Of a stretch of DNA of 64,000 nt, positions 49,261-60,744 are shown in pieces. How positions within the stretch are numbered: position 1 is the first letter of the stretch; every line of letters starts with the position of its first letter. The notes under the pieces are model-generated. The model was not told where the DNA came from, did no database searches, and saw nothing but the letters and a program-made list of their open reading frames with translations. Source of the DNA: Nereocystis luetkeana (taxonomy: Eukaryota > Sar > Phaeophyceae > Laminariales > Laminariaceae); contig JARUPZ010000008.1 of assembly GCA_031213475.1 (NCBI GenBank), positions 8,838,388 through 8,902,387 of the forward strand, in the 5' to 3' direction. The position numbers were made by a program, and so were the translations under genes.

Positions 49261-50639
49261 ATCAGCTGCACGTATCTGGCGACGTTCTGGTTTGTTTATC
49301 GTATACCGGTATATGCCGCGTGCATTTATAATGCCAACCTGAAAAAACAGGAACTCACATTAGGGCTGTGTGAAAAAACGTTACTTCTGGCGTCCTTCCG
49401 AAACTTATTAATAGTACAACTAGTTTTTCGATACGTGAAAGCAGCGCAGTACACAAGCAATAGCATTTGAATGTGAACAAGCTAAGGCTAAATTATTGCG
49501 CGAAATTTGATAAAAAACACTTTTTTTCTTGACACGCATTGAAATTAGTGCAGGACACACCCCGCGTGGCTGAACTTCTCAACTTCAGCAGTACCTGGTA
49601 TACGTCGAAGTTCACCAAGCTCAAAGTCGTGGATTGCCATGCTGGGTTTTTTGTTCGGTGGGAAAATGGACTTATATCTGTAGAAAAAAACGCTTTTCGG
49701 CGTTTGTAGGTAGGTGTGTGCGCAAGCAAGCGCGTTTTAGCGCATGTACGCACGTATGTACCTCGATTCGACGCGAGTCGACAAGGGGAGACTATGCTGA
49801 ACGCTCCCCCGCTAATGAAGAGACACGTACAGCCAGAAACGGGGATGGGGGAGGAGTGCCCGCCACATGTAGTTTGCACTATTAATAGTATCTACCAGGT
49901 TCTGGGTTTCGAAAGGGAGGGAGAGTGCTATTACACGTCTCTAATATGCACACGGTAGGATCAGAGAAACCACAATAATATACCAATAGTAGCATTAATA
50001 GTTGTCTGAGTTCCCCTGTGAGATATCTGTTCTCCACTCCTGCATGTACCATTTATCCATCGGTTTCTGTACCGTATATATAGTACCTCATGCTCTTGAT
50101 TGAGTAAAAGCGACATATCAGTAGTGACTATTCTTAATGGCAGTAATATGGTGGATGAGTACCGTCAGCACCGACACACCTGCACCCCTAGTAGGCTCCC
50201 CTTCACTTTGGAAAATAGACGCGGTCCAAAGTATGACGAAAACAAGAACCGCGGTATCTACTCGTACCATGCGTTTTCAGTCGGCTTCCTATGATGGGAA
50301 ACACGCGGAAAAGCACCCTCCTCGCACCTCAAACAATGCCTTGCATCCACAATGTTGTAGTTGCAGCCTTTCGTCCAATACATGAGAGGCGTGTCTCCCA
50401 ACTTGCAAATACGTAAGGTCCGTGCAAGACAATGTGTGGGGTATTGCTTGTACCACAACTTTCGACATACAACGAACTGGAAACAGACAATAACACCGCC
50501 AGGACCAAGAGGATCGGGAAATAAGACCTTTTCACTTTTTTCATAGATCACTATATTCAAGTTAACAGGGGGGATTCGAACAACAAACGGACATGCATGT
50601 AACCAAATACTCTTGAAAAAGATATACCTGATAGACAGG

Positions 50640-51155
50640 TACCAGGGCGGGGTGCTTTGGGCTTTGGTCTGCCTGTTATTTCCCCTTCGTTATTTTTCCT
50701 TGTTCTTTTTTTTCCCTTGGTTCTTTGTCTTACTCTGTTTACAAGCAGTGGTGTTTTTTGTTATTTATTTTTCCTTTTTTCCAGCTCGTTCTTTTTCAAG
50801 TGTTGGCCACCTCGCCTGCGGGGGGGCGGCACGACAGATCGTTTCTCCAAGTTTTTGCTTTATCTGTTATTTCTTTTTCTGTTTCTCTTTCGGTTAGTCT
50901 ACCTTGTTTTTGTTTTCTCTTTGATTGTTTCTTTTCGTTTCACTATTTCATAGATTGCGTATGTCGTGCCTGTCGTATCTAGTATGATGACATGGCCTTG
51001 CATTGCCCACTGCAGTGCATACTGCACACGTGGTAGTATCTCTATGGCGTAGCTTTGTGACCACATAACTTGTATCTCTTCTAGGATTGGAGAATCGGCA
51101 CGGACACTGGTTGCGCTGGATGTCGACGGGTAGAAAGAACGGTGTAATGTGAAGC
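50640..51155 (-). repeat. Family C repeat, long copy, minus strand
   Basis: Reverse complement of the 48.75-49.26 kb copy. The T-rich half (50640-50950) yields Phe-rich false frames of 85-98 codons. The edge at about 51152 is followed by a short CA run, as at 60.14 kb. Confidence 0.65.
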
Positions 51156-51689
51156 ACACACACATAGGCTAGAGGCCTCATTTCCCGCCATTTGTTTCAA
51201 CACTAACAGTGGGTTATCCGCACACAAGAAGTCGTCTCAGATTCGTGTATTTTTCGGGTGTTTCATCACGTTTTGAAATATATATATATTAAACAGTTAC
51301 TCTACTACCGTGGCAAATCATGATACCCGTTCATTTCCGTCTTAACAAATTGAATGATAAATGAACCTCATAATTCAAAGATACCTGCTACGAAGTTATA
51401 CGGCCTATCGACGAGAGGCCAAAAACAACCGAACGAAAAAAAAGTAAGGCCACTTCGTATGCAGTCGGAAAAATGGATAAAAAAAAACGGTTTGGAATAG
51501 GAGACAAAATTTGTCGTTCTTACGCAATTGAAAAAGCGCCTTCTTGATCCAAGATATTTCGATTGTGATTTCCAACTGGACCAGACAGCCGGATTCGTGC
51601 ATCGGAAATGTCAGAAAGTCCGGCCGCATATTCACACGAGTATCACACATCCACACAACAACACGACATACGACACAACCCCACACCAC

Positions 51690-52110
51690 AACATCGGCGA
51701 CGCTGACTTGGCTGTTTTCACTTCTTCTGCTGCTGCTCGGCGCGAGTCAGCGGGAAACATCCTTATCTACGCCCGTCAGCAGCTCGTGACAGCACCCGAT
51801 GGCCGCAGTGCGCAGTATCGATGACCTTTTGCCAACTACTGCGCTGGCTGCAGCGTTGGCGAACTCTCGAAGAAATCCAGGGTCACCATGGCCTCGAGGA
51901 CGAGATGGAGGAGAACGCATCGCGTGTGAAGCTCACACGCTGCTCGAGGAAGAAACGAGACATCAGCATGTACTGGTATGTGTGATCCGGCGCAGCTGCG
52001 GGAAGATGAAGACCTCTCAAGAGCATTGCGGCGGAGCAGTTTCGAACCGACTTCCGCATGCCCTACGTACCCTTTTTTCTTGGAGCTATTGCGTACTGGT
52101 AATAGTCAAC
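51690..52110 (+). pseudogene. Decayed PIF/Harbinger-like nuclease, N-terminal part
   Basis: A plus-strand frame from 51821 to 51985 encodes LLRWLQRWRTLEEIQGH and, near its end, KKRDISMYW, then stops. One frame over (from 51984) the reading continues DPAQLREDEDLSRALRR, and a further shift gives FRTDFRMPYVPFF and LELLRTG. An Arg-rich lead, then F-R-x-D-F-R-M-P-Y, is how PIF/Harbinger transposase nucleases begin before their DDE domain. The DDE core is absent downstream. At least two frameshifts make it non-functional. The family assignment rests on the FRxxFRxPYxxF pattern and is moderately secure; the upstream limit is uncertain. Confidence 0.5.
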
Positions 52111-52485
52111 CTATTGGAAGTCACTCCCTTTACATTTAGCGTCTCCAGAAAACACACAAAAACTCCGAATATTCGATCCGACAGACGATATGAAGGGTAG
52201 CTGTTAATATTCACAATTCAATCGGAAAAAGTACCTACCGGAAATCGGCTTCTTCAATCTTAGTTTCTAGTTTCCGACTTCATAGGAACTGGCCTGAGGA
52301 ACACAGCGAGTACGGACTACGGACTGCTGTAGTGATGCTTTGGTCGATTGAAACAACCATTCCCCGTCCTAGTCCAAAAAGTATGTGTACCTGGTTCTTA
52401 ACTGCTGATGAATTTTGGTAAACCTTAAAATTTCCGCTCCATGAACACTAGACTACTGCTGTTGCTGCTGTGCTGTTGTTGTTGT

Positions 52486-52560
52486 CGTAACATTAAATCG
52501 TCCTTTCTACCCAGTTTCGTCAGCACACCCAGTGTCCGTCCTGAATCCTTACCATTATCC
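52486..52560 (+). repeat. Family C repeat fragment
   Basis: AACATTAAATCGTCCTTTCTACCC, then GTGTCCGTCC, matches the end seen at 740-812. It is preceded by a CTGTTGTTG microsatellite, as at 816-888. Confidence 0.6.
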
Positions 52561-53542
52561 TTATGTAGATCATACTCTTGTACGGAAAAACAAAAATGAC
52601 AAGCCGCGAATTTATTTTTCGCCTCGACGGGGGAAACTCCTAACCCTAGTAAAACTAACGATCCTAAAAAACGTGTATTACCTATTTCGTCGTGTAATCA
52701 CAAACCTTCGGTGGATTTTCATTCTGACCTCTGGAGGTGGAGTGGTATAAGTATTGTGAAAAATGTGTTTAAACCAAAAGTCGTTTCCTCTCTTCCACCG
52801 ACGCCCTCGTGTCTTGCGCAAAGCATTTACCAGGGTATACCTGTGTTAGACTCATATTCCGAAAATATTTTCGAACTTTTCGCTATCGAAAATATTAATC
52901 GTAGTCTCTCTTGTTTTTTTAGGGGAGATTGGTCTTCGTCACTGCTATGATTTATGTACCTGGTGCCTCCGGGGGAAATGGCATGCTCTCCCTCTCTCAC
53001 CCCCTAGGTTGATACACCAGTTGTTGCTATTAATATGTCATCCGACAATATATTATGTGTAGTGTTCTAAAAAAGATCATCGTTTTTCTCGTAATAGTAG
53101 TCTCAAATGTGAGGGTTGGGGTAAAAAATCGAACGATCACCCGTCCCATGGTAATACTTGGAACACTCCCCCTCCCTCCAAACGTTGGGAGCTGGGGCGT
53201 CGATACCGCCGTGTACGACCGTACGCTGACTTACCCGCTTCGTTTGAATACCATCGGAACCAGGGGGGGGTGCTTTTAGCGACGCACGAGCTAGCGTCGA
53301 GACGAGCGAAAAGACATTCGAACCCGTGTCGTCGGCGGCATCTAATCTAAGCGTAATACCTACTGGTACAGAGCTTTGGCGATAAAAGATCGACCGATTC
53401 CCCAGCCCAGGGCAATCCTTACCCCGAATTGTGTATCCCAGATCCAGGAAGTCCGAGGTAACGCAAAAGTGCTGGAGCCCTGTATCCATGGGAAGATCCG
53501 AAAAACCAGGGGGACCATAGTAAATAGGACCAAATATTGTTA

Positions 53543-53651
53543 TTACGGGGGACCATATTAATAGTTACCAGTATATAGTAAACATTGAAACCTATATATT
53601 CGAACATTTTTACTAACAATGTTTGGTCTTATTAACTATGGTCCCCCGTAA
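53543..53651. mobile_element. Family M MITE (inner copy) inserted in another M copy
   Basis: TTACGGGGGACCATATTAAT to ACTATGGTCCCCCGTAA, 109 bp, inverted relative to its host. TA lies on its left; the right flank is CA. Confidence 0.8.
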
Positions 53652-53709
53652 CAGTAAAAATAGTGAAATATATAGGTTTTTGTGTTTACGGTTACATCCT
53701 ATTTAACCC

Positions 53710-54070
53710 GGTCGCCCCGGTGGTTCAAGTGGTAAACCTCGAATTCTACTTGTTTGAGTCCTGGGTTCGAGCCCCAGGTGGGTCGGACTTTGACTTTATT
53801 TGCAAAAATAAAAAACATAAAGGATTCAATTGTTGAGAGCGCCTTGCAGCGTGGGTAGGCACAATTCAATGCCAGTCGACGAGGGAAGAAAAGGCTGAAA
53901 TCTTCTCGCGATAAAAATGAAGGCACGTACCGTAGCGGGAAGGGGGGAGTAGAGCCTGCTATGTGACCCCGGATCTGAGTTACGAGTTGGAAAGAGAGAG
54001 ATAAGAAGATGGGCGAAGATAATGAATGGGACGAGCAAAAAAATAAAATAAAAATAAAAATAATAATAAT
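53710..54070 (+). mobile_element. SINE copy 2, full length, inserted in a MITE
   Basis: About 95 percent like the copy at 90-436 by eye over head and body. A box 53721-53732, B box 53764-53773. The tail (54037-54070) is A-rich with interspersed T (AAATAAAATAAAAATAAAAA type) and an ATA end. It splits the right arm of the outer family M MITE. Confidence 0.9.
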
Positions 54071-54296
54071 ATGGTCCCCCGTAATACTTGATGCTATCAA
54101 ATAACTGACGATCCTGAGGTGGCGCGTTGCTGTCTAGCACTTGAAGCTGCGGTGGAGTTTTTTTGTTCGTTTTGTCTGTTATTCTCGCCCGCATTCAACG
54201 CCAAAATGCCTGAAACTTGAAACTCGAAATATGGAGTGAAACCACGACCCATGCGGCTGGTCGCGTACCAGTACAGACAGCAGTACCAGTAAATAC

Positions 54297-55285
54297 CAGG
54301 GATGCGTATTTCCTCACCCGGAACCCAAAAATTTCCGGGAAACAGCCTTTTTCAGCTTTTCCAAAAAATTTCCCCTATTTCCTCTCGTTCGAGGAAAAAA
54401 AGGCGTAATTTTGGGGGGGGGACAAAAAATATCATCCCCGGGTGGCCCATGCACTACATAAAGCACAAGTATAAGATTCGTTCAGGCCTTCGGACAGACA
54501 TTTTCGATCATTTTCACTCTACCGGCACCAGGTCCACAGCAGTAGTAGCAGTTGCGCACAATGCAAGTACTTTAGTAAATGTTCATCGGTTTCAGTTGAT
54601 TTTTAATTGTTCATGTCCTCGTTGATTTCGTCCTGCAGCAATTTGATACTGGAATAGTAGGACTACTGCCGTAGTACTGATAGCGATCTCTCATGTACGA
54701 ATATACTTATGATATGTCGCGAGGTAAATCAGCAACACAAAGCGCAAAGCAGGAAGTGAGCAGTTACAGCAGTGCGCTGCTTCGTACGCGTGTAGCGATC
54801 GCGACCTTATCCGCGACTAGAAACTGTAAACATGGACGCTGGACGCCTCAACGAAATCCCAGCGTCCCAGCTGCATCTGCGCCGAGTTCACCCTTTCCAT
54901 TCGAATATGTCAGCTCATATATATGATTATATTTTATATTGTAAGCGCGGTGCGGTGCTCTTCGTAGCTCTGGGGCTGGCCATCGGATAAATCGACGACG
55001 GCGCTACGCCTGAACGCCATAGTATGCTACTCCGTCACAACGACACACAGCTGTTGTGTCCTGCGTGTGGCGTAGCTCTCGGTTGCCTGTGGGCGCCTAC
55101 GTAGCGCTCTGCTCTGCTGCACAGCTTATTTAGCAGCGTTTGAAAAAAAACGGGGGTTTCCATTCTATATGGAGGCGATATTTGACCGGGGATAGGGGAC
55201 GCAAAGAATTTCCTCTTAAAAAAATTATTACCTCGAGCCCTATTAATTTCGGGTAATTACCGCTACCGGGAAATACGCATCCCTG
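54297..55285. mobile_element. Complete non-autonomous hAT element, 989 bp
   Basis: Perfect 17 bp terminal inverted repeats CAGGGATGCGTATTTCC (54297-54313 and the inverse at 55269-55285). A perfect 8 bp target duplication GTAAATAC lies at 54289-54296 and 55286-55293. A CAGGGATG start plus an 8 bp duplication is diagnostic of the hAT superfamily. The interior holds no transposase, only short frames (for example a 52-residue one at 54832-54990), so it would need a transposase from elsewhere. The perfect ends and duplication suggest a recent insertion. Confidence 0.92.
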
Positions 55286-55922
55286 GTAAATACATGCTGG
55301 GCAAAATGAAACTTGCTGCCATAGTATACGTATTTAATACACGCTTATTATTGTACCTACTGCTTGATGCACGTAGTAGTATGGGTTTTTGCCAAAATCA
55401 AGTATACCTGACCATTTTTCGGTAAAAACCAGTTACATCCTAAGAACAAGTACAGAACACACCCCAGGAGCCCTGCTATTGGCCAGGCTGACATCGTAAC
55501 TGATTTTGGCACGAAAAGGCCAAGGTATACCTGTTTTTTCCTACTCTCTCTAGCTTTCAACTGATTTTGGCCAATTTTGAACCGGTCAGAGCGGCCATAC
55601 GTCCGCTACCCTTGTTTTTTCTCTCCGTGTGCCTCTGCCCTCCCTTGGTTGAAACTCTTCTGTATTACCGTATAAACTCTACTCATACGCCGTACGTTAA
55701 AGTACGTATTTATACCTGCATACAATGTCATGCGTACGCTAGTTTCACTAGTTCTTCTCCGGGGGGTGCGACGTCCTTCATGTATTAATAGTTGTTGTGA
55801 TGTGTACTCTGTTGTTTTCTACCTGGTATGGTCACACCGGTCAATACAGCACCATGGTCTTTGTCTGCACCACCCCGCGTGGAGGTGGTCGCAGGTTTGG
55901 TACGGCAAGATATTATCGTGCC

Positions 55923-56075
55923 GAGCAGGCGGTTCCGCGAGGACGGTCTAGAAGATTGAGCTGTCAACGGGGGGGGGGGGCACAGAGTAAATACTCTCGA
56001 GCAGGCGATTCCGCGAGGACGATCTAGATTATTTTCAGCTGTCAACGGGGGGGGGGGCGCCAGAGTAAATAAGCC
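55923..56075. repeat. Tandem duplication with internal poly-G, period 76 bp
   Basis: GAGCAGGCGGTTCCGCGAGG and its second copy with GAGCAGGCGATTCCGCGAGG start at 55923 and 55999. Each unit ends in AGCTGTCAAC, then 10-12 G, then an AGAGTAAATA word. Confidence 0.85.
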
Positions 56076-57107
56076 TATTGATAGTGCCTCTCTGCAGGCC
56101 CAAGTGGAGCCCGTGATATTAACACCCTAAAGAAAACAAAACAATCAAGATTTTGGAGGTCATAAGGCATGTGGCACGCTTCATGTTTCAGGCGCAGTAT
56201 TGAATATATTATGGATTTTCATGGATGGAACACACCACTCGTGGCGCGCGTTTTTCGCCTGGCTTTAGTATATACCTGATTTTGGCTCAAACGTATCAGG
56301 AATAACTGACTTTAGCATTTGCCCTAGTAGTATTACTGCGCGGTACCCACCCCATCACTGGTCAATGATGCTGTCTTCTCGGTAAGGAATCAATAGTTTG
56401 TCTGTGTCATATTCTCCTACCACATTGTACGCACTGTTCAGACCAGCTGATGGGTGGACTCAGAACTCAAAAATAGCATCTGTGAGACGTGCAACCCACC
56501 TCTGGAGACTCATCAATATGAAAGAACCGAAACATTTATAAAATGTTGCGGCCAAAAGTCTCAAGTTGGTGCCGGAGTGGGTTTGGACTGCGTAGTTGCG
56601 ACGCACGCAACGATAAAAGGGACGAATAGAGAGCAATAGTCGTACAGAGTTTATATACGTACAGAAGGCCGAAACCGCCTTCGTAACCACAGCAGTAACT
56701 ATAAAAAAGAGTACGGCCCCGCCAACAAGAAACACCTCCAAACTGGGCAAAACCTGAGGTTTTAATTGGGGCGCCATCTTCGAACAACTTTAAGCGTTGG
56801 CTACTATATAGGATTTAGTGTAGAGTTCACCACTGAGCCGTTTTTCTTGACCCAATGTTCTTATTTATAGCGTTCTCCAAAAAGTGAGCACTGTGTTATT
56901 ATTGGGCACTATATTTTCATATTGGCGGGCATATACTGCTGTATTATGATCCACAGAAGGGGGAAAACATGATTCATGGCTGTATAGGCGGGTCCGGTCC
57001 ATTTTGCTGGTCTCCACTGCGGTGTGCATGTCCCACTCTCTACGCGTGCCCTCTGTTTCAGTCGGTCTCCGTACGCACCCACTTCTGTAACCGTACGTGT
57101 GTGGCTA

Positions 57108-57219
57108 TCACGGGGGACCATAGCATATAGGACCTAATATTGTTGGTAAAAATAGCTGAATATATACCTGGTAGTTTTTTGTGTGTACCATAGGTCCTAT
57201 TTACTATGGTCCCTCGTGA
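57108..57219. mobile_element. Family M MITE carrying a 7 bp insertion
   Basis: TCACGGGGGACCATAG to GGTCCCTCGTGA, TA on both sides, 112 bp instead of 105. Where the sister copies read ATATATAGG, this copy reads ATATATACCTGGTAG. The extra 7 bp therefore create TACCTGGTA (57165-57173). Confidence 0.9.
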
Positions 57220-57647
57220 TAATATGTTCCCTTGGTTCTCCGCGTGCGGGTATAAACCTCGCACTGGCACCGTTTTTCGCTGGCACCACACGTTTTTTTA
57301 CTCCGGGGCAAGGCACACCCCCGTGTGCCTCCAACCAACGATACACCAGACTCAGTCGTCGACGGCTCGTGCACATGTACGCCACGCGCAACATGATACG
57401 AGTATTTACTGCTGTAGCCTACGTGCTGCTTGCTGTAACTAAGTAGGGAACGAGGCGGAAAACCTTGGCAATTATTCACGTGTTTCCTTTACTCCAAATA
57501 CAACCAAATAAGTAGCGGCAGAAACTGACCCAAATCTCCATCAACCACATTGGCGTTTCCAGGGCTTCTCGCGCTGTGTCGAAATAAAATGTGGTGAGCT
57601 GTTGACTATTTGCGCGGGGCGGACTGGGATCAGGGCGCTGGTGCTGC

Positions 57648-57674
57648 TGGGTGGTGGTGGTGGTGGTGGTGGTG
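57648..57674. repeat. GGT microsatellite
   Basis: Nine or so GGT triplets; it produces a false Trp run in one frame. Confidence 0.9.
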
Positions 57675-59722
57675 CAGGCGTGTTTCAGCCTTTGGCCATC
57701 ATCGATTTTCTCCAAGTGTCGCATTGTACAGATTATATGTATACTCTCTGTCGTCTGTTTCCTGTTTCTCTACTATAAATATCAATATACTCTTTAGCTA
57801 TTAATAGATGCCCTGGGTAACTGGTTTCACCTCATCTCATTGTCAGCAGTAGTATTAATAGTAGGTGAAGAAAAACAAAAAAAAAAACTCCATCGAATAG
57901 TCGTGCGAGAGAACCGCTCGCAGAGCAGTCGTGTATGTACCAGCAAGCCAGGCAGGATTCGAAACCACAACAGCAGTCACCAAGACCGCGTTGCCAGTGT
58001 GCCTCTACGCCATCTATAGCCCTGGGTTGTTAGCCCTATCCCGTATTGCCTCGGGCAATATACCTTTCTGTGCTCTCTTCGTGTACTTGGTTTCGGTGTT
58101 CAGATTGTGGCTGTGCTATATACAGCAGCAGTAGTAGTAGAAGTACCTGGTATTACGACGACGGTGAAAATGCCTCAACAAACTTTTCGGTTTTTGCTTT
58201 TTGTTTTTTTGAGGAGTTTTTTTCCGCGATCGATGACTGATGATTCTACAGCGTAAAACACACAAGCTCAAAAAGGTGTCGGTATACATGGTGTGGGTGG
58301 ACCAAAAGGAACTTCCCGGAAAGGACACGCGGTATATACGAGCAATCATACGAGACGCCAGGTAAGTGTGTAGGCTACGTTTATCTACTGTAGCTAATCT
58401 ACTGCTTGCTGAGCTCCTCCTCCTGTTCGTGTGATTGTGTTGCTAATTTCATTAACGCGGCTTCGCAATATTTAAAAAGAAAAAACGGAATCCAAAACAG
58501 TTGGTCTGGTTTTCTGCAGCACCGCCGCATCACCACTCACATCTTTGAAAAAAAAAACGGCCTTCGAGTGACCAGCCGCCGGGCACAAGACCACGCTCGC
58601 TCGCGTAGATAGTGAGGTGTGTGAAGAAGCTCCCTCCCGTGTGGCACCTACCCTGGCGGATGGTGTACGCGTGAGAGGCAAGACGGCGCTACGATACTAC
58701 ACCAGGCACAAAATATATACCAGGTATGCAAAATGTAAACCATTTGTGGGAGAGGGGCCCAGTGAAACACGACTCCGGTATGCAGAAACCGAACGTTTGT
58801 TCCCCCGTCGACCTTCGATGACCTCTTCTGTCTTTGCATGCATGGAGTTTGTGGCAGCTGCTTTATGGTTACGTACGCATGGTATAGTTGTGTCTAGAGA
58901 ATACGAGGTAAAAAAGTTAAATTGGACGAGGTGGTACGTACGGGCCTATTTTGGGGTGACAGCAGCCGTCCATAGACTACGTATATACGGTTTGTTATGT
59001 GTTAATTCTGTTTTCGATCGAAAGCCAACATCGTAATTCTCATACGCGTATCATATACAGGTGATCGCCCACTCATCGTGTTATCAACAGTTGAGAGTGG
59101 TTGATCCAACGGAAAGGAACGGTACATTACACAGCAGCCGCACCTGTACCGTGATGGCATAATCATATACCTTCGTGCTTCGGTAGGTCTAAGAATAAGA
59201 AGGCTGCGGTGGAGGTCTGTTTCAGCCAGAAACGACGAACACAACAACGACGACACCTCGTTTCAAGTATCAACAGTACAGACAGGAGTAAATACCTGGT
59301 ACCAGTATAGGTCGTAACGGGTGGGGGCAGATGTTCTGGGCCGAATGACGGTACACAAGAAATCCCTCGCGAAGTTTTTACATTCAGATTGCTTTTTAAA
59401 AATGTACGTGGTGATGAATATCGTAGCTCGTGCACATTTATTTTTTGGGGTACGTTGGCTACACATCAGACGTTGTGGGTGTCATTTTCGTTGTGCTTGT
59501 GGTGGTGTTGTTGACAGGACGATGTGCGATGTTGTTGGGTGTTGGGTGTGACAAATGGCAAACTCACGACGGATGTGGGTAAATAACCGAAGGGCCTCGA
59601 GGTGACCAAAAGGCCCCGACATGCTTGCTAATATCGAAATATTAAAATGGTTGAAAGACAAGAACCGACTCGTTCCGATCTTCGAAGATGTTCCGTCTGA
59701 CACGTTACGCATGGGTTGTTGA

Positions 59723-59818
59723 TACCCATTTAGCACCGCACTCCCATATGTGGGGACAAAGCAGTCGAAATATGAGTAGTTTGTCCCCAAAACGGGACTG
59801 GGGTCCTAAGGAGGTTAA
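59723..59818. mobile_element. Family P MITE
   Basis: ACCCATTTAGCACCGCA at the left; GTTTGTCCCCAAAACGGGAC, then CCTAAGGAGG, running into TTAA at the right. The arms are decayed. Confidence 0.75.
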
Positions 59819-59954
59819 GTGAGCTTATTGACATTGTTGGTTGTTCCAAAACCCACTGGGATAGTAACAGCAGTAGGGGCGGTGAATATCCAATCGAAAG
59901 CTTCGACATATCGAGTTGTTGTACGGGTACTCGTGTACCCATACTGCTGCTCTA

Positions 59955-60145
59955 TCTAGTATGATGACATGGCTTTGCATTGCCCACTGCAGTGCATATT
60001 GCACACGTGGCAACGTAGTATCTCTGTGGCGTAGCTTTGTGACCACATAACTTGTATCTCTTCTAGGATTGGAGAATCGGCACGGACACTGGTTGTGCTG
60101 CATGTCGACGGGTAGAAAGAACGGTTTAATGTGAAGAACACACAC
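59955..60145 (-). repeat. Family C repeat, partial copy, minus strand
   Basis: Almost identical to 50965-51152 (for example ATGATGACATGG, CTTCTAGGATTGGAGAATCG, GGGTAGAAAGAACGG), with a 4-5 bp indel near 60017. Followed by a CA run. Confidence 0.8.
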
Positions 60146-60164
60146 ACACTGCTTGCTGTGCTTT

Positions 60165-60272
60165 TTAGGACAGACTGCAGTCAGTCCCGTTTGGAGGACA
60201 CAATACAAAATACCCACCAGTATAACTTGAGTTAATTCGCCCCCGAAACGGCACGACTGCAGTTCTGCAAGG
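60165..60272. mobile_element. Degraded family P MITE
   Basis: Recognisable arms GCAGTCAGTCCCGTTTGGAGG and CCCCGAAACGGCACGACTGCA (words read in parts), with an enlarged, changed loop. Confidence 0.5.
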
Positions 60273-60372
60273 CACTTACTTGGACACAAAAATCGTACCA
60301 GGTTTGACCCTCCATTCCCACGAGGAATCTTGCATGACAAATCAATTTATACATATACCTGATACATACATC

Positions 60373-60490
60373 CATACTCGCACGGGCGTCCGTGAAAAAG
60401 AGAAAACTACACACCACACCCCCCCCCAGAGGTCGGAATGGAAACCGTTGCAACCGTTGTGATCCCAAATAAAAGAAGAAAAAAAATAAA
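60373..60490 (+). repeat. Family D repeat, copy 2
   Basis: Matches 48419-48510, with the same order of CCGTGA, GAGAAAAC and CAGAGGTCGGAA words; an A-rich end follows. Confidence 0.55.
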
Positions 60491-60744
60491 GTTATCATTG
60501 TGTTCGCTCGGTTTTAGCGAGCCCCCGCTCCTGTCTAGCGAAAAAAAAATGTGTAAATGCACCTTCTTTTTTTTCCTGGCGCCCTTGATACACGTATAAT
60601 ATCAACACTACACTACTATTGATACTGTACATACATAAATACTATTCTGTACTTTGTTTCAGTTATTTTCTGTTTTAGTTTTTGTTTCTTTCGTTTTTTT
60701 GTGTTTTCCTGTATCACGTGCTTGTTTATTTGACTTGTTCGCCT

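Larger units (their letters stand above)
53505..54084. mobile_element. Family M MITE (outer copy) broken by two later insertions
   Basis: The left piece (about 53508-53542) reads GGGGGACCATAGTAAATAGG. The middle piece (53652-53709) holds the TATAGGTTTTTGTG block. The right piece (54071-54084) is ATGGTCCCCCGTAA followed by TA. A second M copy interrupts it after the left piece, and a SINE interrupts it just before the right end. Confidence 0.8.

Noticed and set aside
50613..50982. Phe-rich frames resembling membrane proteins
   Set aside because: They are translations of the T-rich half of repeat family C, present in the other orientation at 49 kb.
54294..55288. Reading the 989 bp element as a TA-flanked transposon with CCAGG ends that would produce the TACCWGGTA footprints
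   Set aside because: The exact 8 bp duplication GTAAATAC places the boundary at CAGGG, as for hAT. The TA-CCAGG look is created by the duplication ending in TAC.
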